Part shown: piece after piece, positions 10,605 through 21,175 of the stretch
Layout: the number at the start of each line of letters is the position of its first letter
Numbering within the stretch: the first letter of the stretch is position 1
Source of the DNA: Phycomyces nitens
Lineage: Eukaryota; Mucoromycota; Mucoromycetes; Mucorales; Phycomycetaceae
Reading direction: 5' to 3'
Assembly (NCBI GenBank): GCA_022702545.1
Contig: JAHRBC010000004.1
Coordinates: 5,114,001-5,178,000 of the forward strand
Length of the DNA: 64,000 nt
Translations under genes and position numbers: made by a program
Notes under the pieces: generated by a model
Told to the model about the DNA's origin: nothing
Seen by the model: only the letters and a program-made list of their open reading frames with translations
Databases searched by the model: none

Positions 10605-12787
10605 ATGTATGACCCATGCCTTCACATCCCTACCGCTCGCCCTTCAAGTATCAGCACACCCCGCCCAACCACAAAACGTCCTGTCATTACATCCACGAAA
10701 TCAACAAAAAGCTCAAAAAGCCTCGAACAGGCCATTGAGAAAGCAAACTCTGCTGTTCAGTTTGACACCAATGGTCAGCGCAAAGACGCCAGAAAGACTT
10801 ACAAAGAGGCGATAGTATTACTCGAAAGCGTCCTTCAAACTGTCAGCAGTGAAGACAAGAAACGGCTCCAAAAAATTGTAATATTTTATAGCTTGATCCG
10901 TTATTTAATAGCCCCACTAACAATGATACCCGAAATAACTAGCATGATTCTTATACTGAACGCATACACTTCCTAAGTACAGCCGTCACAACAACTCGAC
11001 CACCATCCAAGGTGGTAACTGTCCCAGAGGTTGTAACTCCGTCCCACTCGGTCTTTACGTCCGTATTTGCCAGACATGCTCCAGCCCGATCCAAGGGACC
11101 ACCCGCGAGCTCACCCGCGACCCAGAAACCTTCGGCTAGTACACCTCTTGTATCAGAGCGCCCTCCAAAGGCATGGAAAAATGGAGGTACGAATTGAACG
11201 AATATCTGGGAATGAAGTTGCTTATCAATAATAATATGCTTAAAAACAGCTACTGCAAAGAATCGATATTCTACTGATGTCGAACAGGCTTTGGAAAAGG
11301 CCAAAAAAGATTCCTCAATTATAGCTGCCCTACCTCCTCTACCTAAATCATCTCCTGGCCAGGATGTAATGCCTTCTATTGAAGCCAATCGCTCGACCAC
11401 CTTGCGCCACAAAACATCGACACTTTTAAGATCCAAGCCTGCGCCGACTCCTTCTCGCAGCAAAAGTGTCTCGAACAAAACGCCCCCAAATCCCAAGAAC
11501 ATTGGGCCAATGCCAACTGCGAGCATCTCCATTGCTCGTGCTACTTCGACAAACCTTGCACTCGTTGGATCGTTTATCAAATCACACACCACCCGCACCA
11601 AGAAAATAACACCTCCACCAAACCCAACCATTAACACCACTATCAAAACCACAAACCAAACTATATCTACCACTACCAATAATTCCACAGCAAACCCTGT
11701 TCCCAACACGAATACCTCACCACGCCCTCGAAGCAATAGCAATGCTTCGACCCTTTCCTCATTCCCCATCCGTACTCTTAGCCGCACCACATCCACATCC
11801 ACATTTACCATCAACCCAAAGATAATCCTCGAAGACAAACCTAATTCAGCCGTATTTCTTGCCACCGTCGACACCATACCTTTTAATAACGATGTACCCC
11901 TTATAAAAAGACTCCAAAAGAGTATCGAGTACGGAGGCTATATTACTGCCACTATCCATGCTCCAAAACAACTCTGGTAAGTCTATATTGCATTGATCTT
12001 CAGGTTATTCATTTTCCTAAAGGTACCAATCAAATGTACGTCTGCCAGAGGTCAGTGCCAAGGTAACGGCGTGTAAACTTTTGGTACCAGTATTCAAAAG
12101 CATGGAAACAAGGAGACACGTATCACCAGTCGATGCCTATACTGAACTCAGTGGGTTTGAGCACACCCTGAGACACATAAAGTACAGCTTTGCAAAGAAA
12201 CTTGGAATAATTGAACACACTCCACCTGAAGTGGCATCAGATGACGCCAGTATACCTGGCCTAAACTCCAGTAGACGTTCACAGGCAAGTAAATGGAGAA
12301 GCATGCCATTGATCGATCTATTGACTCTAGAATATGAATAGACCATTGTATCCTGGGGAAACAAGATATCTAAATCCGTTGAGCGGATGAAGATTGAAAG
12401 TTCCAAATCTTCGTAAGTCTTTCTTTTCTTTTTCTTTTTTCAAGAATTCTTTGGGATACCTATCATTTACACTTATGATGACATAGAGAGGAGCAATATA
12501 TGGCTTATATCGATATACTCGCCCAATTGTTTTCTGCAGCACAAGTCCTGGGTAAGGAATCTTGAATGATTAAAACCCTTGCTAAGTCTCCTATAGATGA
12601 TTGGAAAGAATTCTACACTCTCGAGCAAATGGCACCCGACAGAGCAGGCCTTTATGACCATGTCCTCGAGAAACTACAGTTGTGTACCGACACATTTCAT
12701 CGGATTGTCTGTGGTTTTGTCATGCGTGATTTTGCTATCCTTTTAAACCAATGGATAAAAAAGAGTCTAGAATGGGTAGATGCGTAG
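10605..12787 (+). CDS. MIT-domain protein of unknown function
   Basis: Seven exons: 10605-10877, 10943-11186, 11250-11976, 12023-12284, 12342-12412, 12487-12551 and 12597-12787, giving 610 aa. Residues about 40-110 form an MIT-like helical domain (SLEQAIEKANSAVQFD, DARKTYKEAIVLLESVL, then TERIHFLSTAV), as in Vps4 and other ESCRT-linked proteins. The middle is a long Thr/Ser/Pro/Asn-rich disordered region. The C-terminal 200 residues are helical and unassigned (ELSGFEHTLRHIKYSFAKKL, MAYIDILAQLFSAAQVLDDW, VMRDFAILLNQWIKKSLEW). Intron 4 (12285-12341) must be GC-AG, otherwise an in-frame TAG at 12339-12341 ends the protein early. MIT domains suggest an endosomal or ESCRT role; that is inference. 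Confidence 0.8.
12285..12341 (+). other. GC-AG intron in the MIT-domain gene
   Basis: The donor reads CAG/GCAAGT and the acceptor GAATAG/ACC, 57 nt long, phase 0. Removing it takes out an in-frame TAG and joins SSRRSQ to TIVSWGNK, after which the frame runs to the final stop through two further GT-AG introns. No nearby GT donor keeps both flanking frames. Confidence 0.85.
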
Positions 12788-12867
12788 TCCAGGCATGAAA
12801 CAAAAGGGGGACAAAAAAATGCGGCCTTTTTTTCTTTTATATACACACCATAATACATATATCCATA

Positions 12868-13179
12868 TCATCCATAATTTACACCCACAACACGCTTAGT
12901 GTTGTCAATACGGATATTTAGACGCTCTGGGCGGTAGTCCATGGTCATGAAAGAATTGGGAGGCACTACACGATTAGGTTGAGGAAGGTCGCTATGACGG
13001 ACATACTTTATATATAGGTGTTAAAATATGACAACAAGAGTAATATATGGTCGACCTACTTCATTGCTAGACAGATTGGTCACTTCATCATCTTGCAAGA
13101 TAAACTTTCCGACCAGCTTATCACGCCAGCCATCACAGTCGTCTTGGGGTTTTCCGTTGTTGCGATGACAGGGAAGCAT
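12868..13179 (-). CDS. I78-family peptidase inhibitor-like small protein
   Basis: Two exons, 13179-13060 and 13005-12868, encode 85 aa. The C-terminal half has the I78 signature: a proline-rich turn, then MDYRPERLNIRIDN and a final VGVNYG. The N-terminal half (CDGWRDKLVGKFILQDDEV) fits the helix that precedes it. I78 proteins block serine proteases of the subtilisin/elastase class. From Met at 13179 there is no signal peptide, so the product would be cytosolic. The frame stays open upstream to 13272 and would add a strongly hydrophobic segment, so a secreted or anchored longer form is possible. It is divergent from the FUN14 gene. Confidence 0.75.
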
Positions 13180-13371
13180 TATGTTTAGGATAAAGAGTAA
13201 AAAAAAAACTACTAAAACGTGGATTGACCACACCCCGACAGCGTAAAAAGTAGTCTGCGTTGTCGGTTGCACCTATTACATCATCATTTGCATAAGAATG
13301 TGCACTATAAATCACAACTGTCAATTCCCAAAATACACCCTTTTTTCTCTTACTCTCTTTTATCATCAAAC
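13180..13371. promoter_or_regulatory. 192-bp divergent promoter, I78 inhibitor / FUN14 gene
   Basis: The two start codons face away from each other across 192 bp, so promoter elements must be shared or interleaved. Poly-A/T tracts near 13200 and CT-rich sequence at 13340-13365 are visible; no named motif. Confidence 0.6.
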
Positions 13372-14140
13372 ATGCTAAATGCCACTAGAATATGCTCCAG
13401 ACGTCTGGCTGTCCCTCGTATTGCCAGTTCGCGGTTTGCTAGCGGGAGGTCCATCTGTACGTCAAAAGCAGCCAATATAATATATGCTCTTGCGGACGAT
13501 AATTAATGGTTTTCTTAGGTCAACCTACACGTATCATTGGAGCTCTTCCTCGCGAATCCCCATGGCTCAAGATCACACTAGGAGCTACGGCTACTACTGG
13601 GATTATGTCTAGATCAATAATCTTTAATAAGCCAGTTCAATGTGAAGGTGAGTTTTCGATTACCTACATTTATTAGTTTGGGTCAAATAATGAACTTTGC
13701 TGTGTAGCTATGCACGACACCAGAGTATTACCACAATCCAAAGGCCCACTCATCAATCAGACCGAATTGACCTTTGGCACTGCCATGGGTCTGTGTGCAG
13801 GGTTCTTGACAAAGAAACTAGGGAAATTGATGGCAGGCTTTATTGGAGCAGGATTTTTATTCTTGCAGGTAAAATCCGGTTTATTTATTTTTCTGTGATA
13901 ATCATTTCTTACCTGTCTTATTCTTGAATACAGTACATGGCGAGCAAAGGATATGTAAATGTCAATTGGAAGAAACTGGACAGAACCTACCGCCAAAGAC
14001 TTGATGCTGACCATGATGGAAAAGTAACTAGCCGGGATATTTCGACCCATTGGGACCAATTCTCAAAGCTTTTGACCAACAACCTCCAATTCAAATCTAC
14101 CTTTCTCGTTGGTTTTGCAATTGGATTTCGCTATGGATAA
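13372..14140 (+). CDS. FUN14-domain mitochondrial outer-membrane protein
   Basis: Four exons, 13372-13456, 13519-13647, 13708-13868 and 13934-14140, give 193 aa. The N-terminus is basic and Ser/Ala-rich (NATRICSRRLAVPRIASSRF), like a mitochondrial signal. The C-terminal FUN14 fold has the typical Gly-rich membrane segments: ELTFGTAMGLCAGFLTKKLG, LMAGFIGAGFLFLQYMASKG, YVNVNWKKLD and the final FLVGFAIGFRYG. Animal FUNDC1 is a mitophagy receptor; fungal members are less studied and this one shows no obvious N-terminal LIR motif. Length and domain position are normal. Membership of the family is clear; a mitophagy role is inference. Confidence 0.88.
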
Positions 14141-14310
14141 AAATAAGAATTCATAATAAACACAAATAGCCTTTTTGACCATTTAAATTTTGTTGATCTT
14201 TGCTTGTTTGAAAATAAAATAGATGCTTTAAATCCAGTAGGAAACCCTCAAGATAATAAAGAACTTTGCTGGTTATTGGCACTTGACAAGCTGCTATAGT
14301 ACGGTAATAC

Positions 14311-14345
14311 CAACAACAGCAACAGCAGCAGCAGCAGCAGCAGCA
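14311..14345 (+). repeat. CAG/CAA trinucleotide repeat between FUN14 and PPR genes
   Basis: About 11 CAR units, mostly CAG, sit in the 450-bp interval between the two same-strand genes. The interval otherwise holds the FUN14 3' end and the PPR promoter, with no coding exon seen. Confidence 0.9.
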
Positions 14346-14591
14346 AAAATGGCTTGCAAAACGACAATCATTCTCACCATTTTCAACAGCGCTTAATCCT
14401 CTCATGAAAAATGCAGTAAAGCACAATGAGCCCAGTCTATGAAGTCATCACGTCTAATTTCAATCCCCGGTTTATTATTTTTTGTAAACAGACAAGTCCA
14501 TCAAATATATTGTGATAAAGACAGACATCATCGTCCTACTAAATTCATCTACCCCTACGCTCTCGTTCTTCAATATTATCATTGAAATAAC

Positions 14592-16142
14592 ATGACACCA
14601 AGGTATCTGAATTTCTCTCATTCGGTAATCGTCGAAGTTCTTCGCGCAATCGTCTCTCGACCTATTCGACCAACTGTCCAGGGCGTGTCTTTGAGAGCCT
14701 CATGGAAACAACACAATCAAAATCGTTCAATGCTTATTGCAAATCGTCGAATGTATACAGCCCAGGCAGCTCTCTGCAATGAAGATAAACCACGAGATGT
14801 TACTGAGCAGCAAATGTTATCCATGGTTGACACTCTCCAACCAAAAGAAAATCATGACAACATCCTTCCAGGCAAAGAATGCGCACAAAAATGGCGGGTC
14901 TGTCATAAAAGGTCTTCTGGCCGCCCCTTTGTCGTACCTTCAGGGATCTACAAAAAAAGCAAGAAACGAAAACCAACCACAGTTGAGGAATATAATCGTG
15001 CAATTCTCTTCACGGCAATGAATAACCAAATCAACAAGGCAATCAAGTACTTTCGCGAAATGGAAGTTAGTGGAATTAAACCAGACGAGTATAGTTATAC
15101 TATTATCATTAATAGCTACACCAAACAATCTGACATGATTCGTGCCGAAAGATGGATGAAACGAATGAAAACAAACGGAATTACTCCAGATGTGTACACA
15201 TACACAAGTTTGATTGATGGCTACATGCGTATTGCCAACATTGACAAGGCCGAGCTTGTATTTCGAAATATGATGATGAACAAGGTTAATCCTACATTGG
15301 TGACCTACAACATCCTCATGCACCATTCAGTAACTCAACTCGACATCAAGACTGCAATGAGCTTTTGGGAAAATCTGGTTCAGGTCGGACTAAAGCCTGA
15401 CGTTTATACCTTTGCTATTCTTATGCACGGTCTTGGTGAAGAAGGTCGAGTAGATGAGGCCTGGCGCCTCTTCAACACCATGAAGCAGGAGGATGTAGAC
15501 GTCAACACCTGCATTGCCACAACTCTTATGGGTATGCATGTCAAACACCACGATAACGAACATACTGTCAAACTCTACCGCCAGTTCTTTGAAAATTCCG
15601 ATACCTCACTTGTCCCTTCAAGTCACACCCGTAACGTTTTGTTAAATGCTGTTATTTCACATACGGATGAAGATAATATTGTAAAGTACTATGAACAGTT
15701 CAAGGCCAGTATCCTTCCGCATGGCAAGGCCATTACTTCCCCTCTTTTTTCGGGATCTTCCAACGTGTATACCTATACACAGTTTATGCGAGCCTTTTTG
15801 CGTCACAACAACATATCAATGGTCAGTCAGGTATATCAAGACATGATTTCGCGTCAGATCAAACCGACCATTGTTACCTATGCCGTTCTTATGCTCGCCC
15901 ATTCGTTTGTTCCTGATCCATACTCGTGCATAAACATTTTGAACGAAATCAAACGCGCCAAAATCGAAGTTAATGCCGTGCTTTATACCATTGTTATGCG
16001 TTCCTGGGCAAAATTAGGTCGATGGGACCAGGTTCAAGAGACTTATGAAACCATGAAAGGCGATAACATTCAACCCACAAAACTCACACTTGAAGTCCTT
16101 CGCTGGGGAAGAAACAGAGGGCATACATACCTTGTCCAGTAA
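14592..16142 (+). CDS. Pentatricopeptide repeat (PPR) protein, mitochondrial
   Basis: A single uninterrupted ORF of 516 codons, unusual here because nearly every neighbour has introns. The first 60 residues are rich in Arg/Ser/His without acidic residues, consistent with a mitochondrial presequence. From about residue 130 onward, tandem 35-residue PPR helices are visible: AIKYFREMEVSGIKPDEYSY, AERWMKRMKTNGITPDVYTY, AELVFRNMMMNKVNPTLVTY, WENLVQVGLKPDVYTFAIL and further, more diverged units to the C-terminus. PPR proteins bind organellar RNA in a sequence-specific way for processing, stability or translation. The target transcript cannot be read from the sequence. Confidence 0.92.
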   Translation: MTPRYLNFSHSVIVEVLRAIVSRPIRPTVQGVSLRASWKQHNQNRSMLIANRRMYTAQAALCNEDKPRDVTEQQMLSMVDTLQPKENHDNILPGKECAQKWRVCHKRSSGRPFVVPSGIYKKSKKRKPTTVEEYNRAILFTAMNNQINKAIKYFREMEVSGIKPDEYSYTIIINSYTKQSDMIRAERWMKRMKTNGITPDVYTYTSLIDGYMRIANIDKAELVFRNMMMNKVNPTLVTYNILMHHSVTQLDIKTAMSFWENLVQVGLKPDVYTFAILMHGLGEEGRVDEAWRLFNTMKQEDVDVNTCIATTLMGMHVKHHDNEHTVKLYRQFFENSDTSLVPSSHTRNVLLNAVISHTDEDNIVKYYEQFKASILPHGKAITSPLFSGSSNVYTYTQFMRAFLRHNNISMVSQVYQDMISRQIKPTIVTYAVLMLAHSFVPDPYSCINILNEIKRAKIEVNAVLYTIVMRSWAKLGRWDQVQETYETMKGDNIQPTKLTLEVLRWGRNRGHTYLVQ

Positions 16143-17494
16143 AGGCTCTTTCTTCCTCACTGGCCATACCTCACATCTGTACATAAAGACTTGGTTTCTA
16201 AATACTATATAGAATAAAGAAAGACATAATTGCATTATACTTGTGCTCATATCTCCCCTTACTCATAAGACACAATCCTTCCTTTTGTTCTGTTGTACCT
16301 TAATAAAATCTAGTACATCCTAAACATAGTAATTTGTTGAGACCAGTACATATTTTGGGCCAAGAAACTTTGCTGCTCCTTTAACGAGATTTGGATTATA
16401 TGTAAAGTTGCAAACTGTCGGTTGATGTTTTTTTTTAAGACTATAAATTGACCAGTTTATCCAAGCAAGTGTATATTTATTGTAATTTGATTATATTTGG
16501 CCTTGCTCAATAATACAACTGGCAGACTTGGATCAAAAGGTCCTTGGAAATTTTTTCTTGTGCCTTTATGTGATACACGAACCCAGTTTTATAAACATAC
16601 ACAAGATTATAGTTTGATATTATTATTATTATTATTATTATTATTTGGAATATTAATCTTGGGCTCACTCCCAGATTTCCATGTGCTTTTAACGAAAATT
16701 GATATGAGCTAGGGTATTGCTAAAGCTATACGACCTTTTTAATATTTCTATGTGTGGTAACTCCTTGGGATATTACAATAGTATATATTTCCAAGGTTAA
16801 TTAGTAATAAGGGCTGAAACGACATACAATAATCACTGTCTGCCTAGCCATTATCCTATATATAGCCCATTTTCACTTTTTTATTTCTTTCTTTAATATA
16901 TTAAGATGTGTTGGATCACCAAATTTTAGAGCATAATTAATCATAATACCCTAGGGTTATTTATGGGGTAGATGCCATCAAGGCATGACAATAGCCCATG
17001 ATAGGATTTGATGTAAAATTACTTTAGCTTATAATGCCAGAATGTTTATGGTGGTGATACTCAATGGAATATTGATACACTGGAACCCTCAAGAAAAGCA
17101 TCATGCTAATAGAATATATATATATATATATTTATATATATAAAAAGTCGTGTATTATACCTTGTTTTAATGGTCATTAGGTACACAAAAATCGGTTGTA
17201 AGATCGCTACCTGTTCTACCCTGATCCAATATAATTTAGACCTTCAAATTGTAAAGAAAATCATTATCCCTGTTTTCACACTGGATAATGATGCTCTGTA
17301 CGAATGAAGCGTATGATAAGTTGGCTGCAAGACCCGTTCAAGCTGGACCGAGTCTTGACAAAGAACCAGCCTTTTAAAGCCTGTAATTGGTTTAGAAAGA
17401 ACTGTATTCTTGAAATTATTGTAGAGGTATTTTAAAAAAAATGTGTGTGTGTGTGTGTGTGCAAAATTTTATTCGAAAGCCAATTGACCTTACT
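16143..17494. other. Intergenic, AT-rich with TTA repeat
   Basis: About 1.35 kb between the PPR and lectin-like genes. It contains a (TTA)n tract at about 16618-16646 and (TA)n near 17118-17145. No exon with recognisable similarity was found on either strand. Confidence 0.6.
17442..17461 (+). repeat. (TG)10 microsatellite at the lectin-like gene promoter
   Basis: Ten TG units directly upstream, ending 33 bp before the start codon at 17495, so length change could alter the core promoter or 5' UTR. Confidence 0.9.
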
Positions 17495-18087
17495 ATGGCA
17501 GGATTCCCAAATGGATGGTTCTTCATTACCAGTCCTAATGGACATGTTCTTACCATTACACCTATTTCCTTTCAAGTAAACCACTTCAAAGCTCCTTAAT
17601 GCATTAGAGGCTCATGTCAAATCAGATGTCGCAGGCATCTCGGATCGAACTGCGTCCAAATGTAGCGGGAGATCATCAGCTGTGGAGTCACGACGATGGA
17701 TATCTGGTGAACAAGCATTCAGGATGTGGTAAGAGCAGCAGTTTAGTACTAGCTTTGCGATAAGGATTATCATCTGATATTATTTACTGTTGTTATTGTA
17801 CTATGGTCCAAATACAACTTAGTTTTAGCTATCAAGAACCAGCCAAGCAAGGGACAGTGTCTTACAAGTGTGATGAGGGAACCCCTTGAAAGGGCAGAGC
17901 ATCAGCGCTGGGAATTCAATGCAAACCGCCTGGTACTGATAACCAACCATACCTGGTCTCTTGTAAGTCAAATTGATATGGTTGGAATGGATAACTCATA
18001 GAATTGCCTGTAACACAGTCAGACCAACCATTGCCTCGATGTGTGGCCCTTGAGGAGGGGGCTTCCTGGAGATGTTCAAAGGATTAG
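17495..18087 (+). CDS. Ricin-B-lectin-like beta-trefoil protein
   Basis: Four exons, 17495-17575, 17608-17728, 17823-17962 and 18019-18087, join in frame to 136 aa. The sequence starts MAGFPNGWFFITSPNG and contains HQLWSHDDGYLVNKHSGCVLAIK and QRWEFNANRLVLITNHTW. These are the QxW-type and DGYIxN repeats of ricin-B/beta-trefoil lectin domains common in zygomycete genomes. There is no signal peptide, suggesting a cytosolic carbohydrate-binding or scaffold role. It was missed by simple ORF calling because every exon is short. The last exon (SDQPLPRCVALEEGASWRC) is the least certain part. Confidence 0.72.
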
Positions 18088-18222
18088 TATCATTATGGTC
18101 TTTTTGATAAAGAATGATTAAAAAGAAAATAAAATTAAAATTAAAATCAGCGTGACAGTGGTATGATTTCCACCCTTTCAACTTGAAAGCGTCATTATTC
18201 TTGTCTTTTTTCACAAACAGCA

Positions 18223-19318
18223 ATGATCTACAGTCGACTGTGTCTATTAGTACTCTTGGCATGCACAGCTCGTGCATCAATTCTCTTGGTGGCAAGTAGC
18301 TTCATTAGGGATTACTCTTGGTCACTAACCAAATCTAATCAAAAAGGATTCCAACATCACTTACAATGACCGTATAGCGGCATTTGGACCTCGATTAACA
18401 GGCGGATTAGAAGATGGACCTGGTCTCCAGGGAAATCTACTCCAGCCCTTACTAGAAAAGGATCGTTATGGCTGTGAGGTTATCGAGCCACCAACAACAG
18501 AGTGGATTGCCTTGGTCGAGCGTGGTGGGTGCTCCTTCCTTGACAAGGTCCGAGCTATGCAGGACAGCGGAGCGCTGGCAGTTGTAGTCGGAGATCGACA
18601 CTACAATGGCTGGATCACCATGTACGCACCAGGTAAGTCAAGATATGAGTATAACCCTACGTTGGTCTTCTTGTCTGCAAGATATCTTAGTCTCTTTGGA
18701 AATAGGGGATACTTCTGATGTACGGGTTCCAAGCGTATTTGTGGCACAGCACCAATATCAAATCCTATTAATGTTGACTGACAATCAACGCCCACTGAGA
18801 ATTGAGCTTTTAAAGGATGATATGCTGACCTGGTAACTAATGAACCATATATTGTGTGCTTTGGTGAGAATCTCATGTGTATCTCTATTAGGCCATTGCT
18901 AGATATGCTTCTTGTGGTTGTTATTTCGCCGGCGGTCATGATGCTTTCTATATACATCACATGGCGATTGAGACAACGGCAATTTCGTAAACAAGAGCTC
19001 GCACCTTCTGATATAGTTACCAAACTTCCACTGCGCACATTCAGACGTGAAAAGTCTATAGACACTGATCATGAAGAGTGTGCAATCTGCCTGGAAGATT
19101 ATATAGATGAAGATACTCTACGCACTCTTCCATGTCGCCATGAATTCCATGCTGGGTGTGTTGATGCATGGCTCACCTCTCATAAGAAATTTGTAAGTGA
19201 TAGATTGTTATATTGAGAAAAACTAACCCTTGTCATCAAGTGTCCCATCTGTAAATATGATATCTGCAAGCAGTCCTCTGAAGGCAGTAATGAACAAACA
19301 CCTCTTCTCAGAGCATAG
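18223..19318 (+). CDS. PA-TM-RING E3 ubiquitin ligase
   Basis: Five exons, 18223-18291, 18347-18632, 18706-18832, 18892-19192 and 19241-19318, give 286 aa. Order: signal peptide ([13 protein letters not shown]), protease-associated luminal domain ([39 protein letters not shown]), one membrane span ([20 protein letters not shown]), then a RING-H2 finger. In the [19 protein letters not shown] and FCPIC supply all eight zinc ligands in C3H2C3 order. Such proteins ubiquitinate membrane cargo in the endosomal/vacuolar system. The first intron can be read as GC-AG (GTG/GCAAGT) or as GT-AG six nucleotides... three bases earlier, changing the product by one codon. Length is short but complete for the family. 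Confidence 0.88.
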
Positions 19319-20752
19319 TGAATTCTTTATTTTATTTTTTCAACTTTTATATATATATATATATATTATATATACTTTTTTTTATATAAACTGGCCGACT
19401 AAATATACATGACATTTTTTCGAGTTGAATGAAGAATATGATCGACTAATATCTATTTATCCTCATTTTTATGTATCATTATTTCACAACTATTGAAACC
19501 ATTGTTCAATTGTGGGAATTCATTTTACAATAATTCTGACAAAATCCTCGGGAATGAGAAATCAATATATACCAGGTCAGTCATAACTGCTAAAAATTTT
19601 GTTCACTTGGGTAATAGGCTACACATAGACATTATAGTGTTTTTAAGAAAAATCAACATGTAGCCTCTTGGGAATTATATTCGTATGTCCTTTTGCCAAT
19701 TAAATAGTACAGAATAAAACTTTCTTCTCTGGCAGCAATATTTAATGAGCTGTGTATCTAAAATCATAAAGTACCACAAAAAATATGTTTAATAAGGAAA
19801 ATATCAATGTTCTTTTTACCAAGATAAGGCTAGTCCCTCCCCCCTTTTTTTTATGTTTTTTCCTTTATCAATTTTGAATGAGATATTTAGGCTAGTAATC
19901 ACTTTGAAACATGGTAGGATAAAACTGTATAAAAATAAAATTAAAGTCATGGTAGATTTTGGTGTTAAGAATATTAGCCTGAAAGAGAGAAATCTCATAC
20001 ACTTTATTTACTAATTCTTATATATATTATCTTTATAAGCTTGTCAATTGATAATAACATATGCATCATATTTTTGACAGTATTGACATGTTTGCTCCAA
20101 AAAAAAACATACCACATATTTCACAGTGTCAAATACTGAAACTATTATATCTTTTTGGGGTAAATCTTATTTTATCATTTTGATACACAGTTTCAAGTAA
20201 CAAGATAAAAACCGTTTGGCTTAAAATATTTTAAGTTGCAGTAAACATTTACAATAAGATGTCCTTTTTTTAGTAAAAGTAAGGGGTTATTCCTTTAAAT
20301 ATTCTAGACCTCTCATTATGCAACAAGATATTATTATTTTAGAAAATAATATTCAGAAAACATCAAGAAGATTATAACTATAAAATCTCTTTTATTTATT
20401 TATAATGATAATAATTATTTAGCAACTAATCAGCTAAGAGAGTATAACAGATATCATTAGAAACTCTATAGCTAAAAATCAATTTATTCTACTGATAAAT
20501 ATGAAATTACTATTATTTTTAAAGCATAAAAATAACTATATAATCAAAATCTATTAATATATTATTATTAGATATATTTATATAAAGTATAAAAGTAAAG
20601 TTAATTAATCAAAATAATCTATGAGTTGGTAAATTTATAAAAGATTAAACACTATATAGATTTTATTTTTTAAAAAAAGTTTAATTGAATCAAGCATATT
20701 TAAAGGCTCAAACTCATGTCGTCATTTAAAATACTGTCCGAACATGGTAAAT
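19319..20752. other. AT-rich intergenic region
   Basis: About 1.4 kb, dominated by A/T runs and (TA)n near 19350-19385. No recognisable coding exon on either strand. Confidence 0.6.
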
Positions 20753-20795
20753 GTCCGGTCCATATCACCGGACCTCACCGGAATTCACCGGACTT
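20753..20795 (+). promoter_or_regulatory. Three 10-bp tandem CACCGGA repeats with inverted half-site
   Basis: CACCGGACCT, CACCGGAATT and CACCGGACTT follow one another at 20766-20795, each 10 bp, about one helical turn. An inverted GTCCGGT lies at 20753-20759. They stand out as a GC-rich island in AT-rich DNA and end 56 bp before tRNA-Glu. This could be a protein-binding array or a remnant of an element inserted upstream of the tRNA; function is unknown. Confidence 0.6.
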
Positions 20796-20851
20796 TCTGC
20801 TTAATTTTTTTACAATATATATATAACATTTAAATCATAACAAACATGTCT

Positions 20852-20922
20852 TCCTCAATGGTCTAGTGGCTAGGATCCGACGCTCTCACCGTCGTGGCCG
20901 GGGTTCAATTCCCCGTTGGGGA
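20852..20922 (+). tRNA. tRNA-Glu (anticodon CUC)
   Basis: A full cloverleaf is visible. The acceptor stem TCCTCAA pairs with TTGGGGA (one G-T pair). The D-arm contains TGGTCTAGTGG (A box). The anticodon stem CGACG/CGTCG encloses loop CTCTCAC with CTC at positions 34-36. The T-arm CGGGGTTCAATTCCCCG carries the B box. It is 71 nt, has no intron, and is followed by a T-run at 20929-20933 for RNA polymerase III termination. Glutamate identity agrees with the overall sequence of eukaryotic tRNA-Glu. Confidence 0.95.
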
Positions 20923-21175
20923 ATTACGTTTTTGAAGTTTATTTTTTTGTATCAGTGTTTTAGCTGGCCAATTAAAACCGTTTATATTTTTTTCTTTTTG
21001 ATATTTTGCATTTTAGTTGATATTTTTTTTGGTAATGACTAGTTGACCCAATCTATGGTACTCTGGGTTTATTGGTAAAGAAAGAGACAAAATAAAATCC
21101 TATTTAAAATAGTGCAGATTTGTTTACTTGAAGTACAATTTAAAGATTATTTCTTTCTTTTTTGTTTATCAATAT

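Noticed and set aside
10951..11877. 308-codon minus-strand ORF
   Set aside because: It lies antisense to the MIT-domain gene exons. The plus strand has domain similarity and consistent splicing; the antisense product is Val/Gly-rich with no motif.
14311..14345. Poly-Gln or poly-Cys coding segment from the CAG repeat
   Set aside because: The minus-strand ORF there (poly-Cys) has no gene context, and the tract lies between two well-defined genes in untranslated DNA.
20852..20922. tRNA pseudogene or SINE head
   Set aside because: All stems pair, both internal promoter boxes and the terminator are present, and no SINE tail follows, so it was called a true tRNA.
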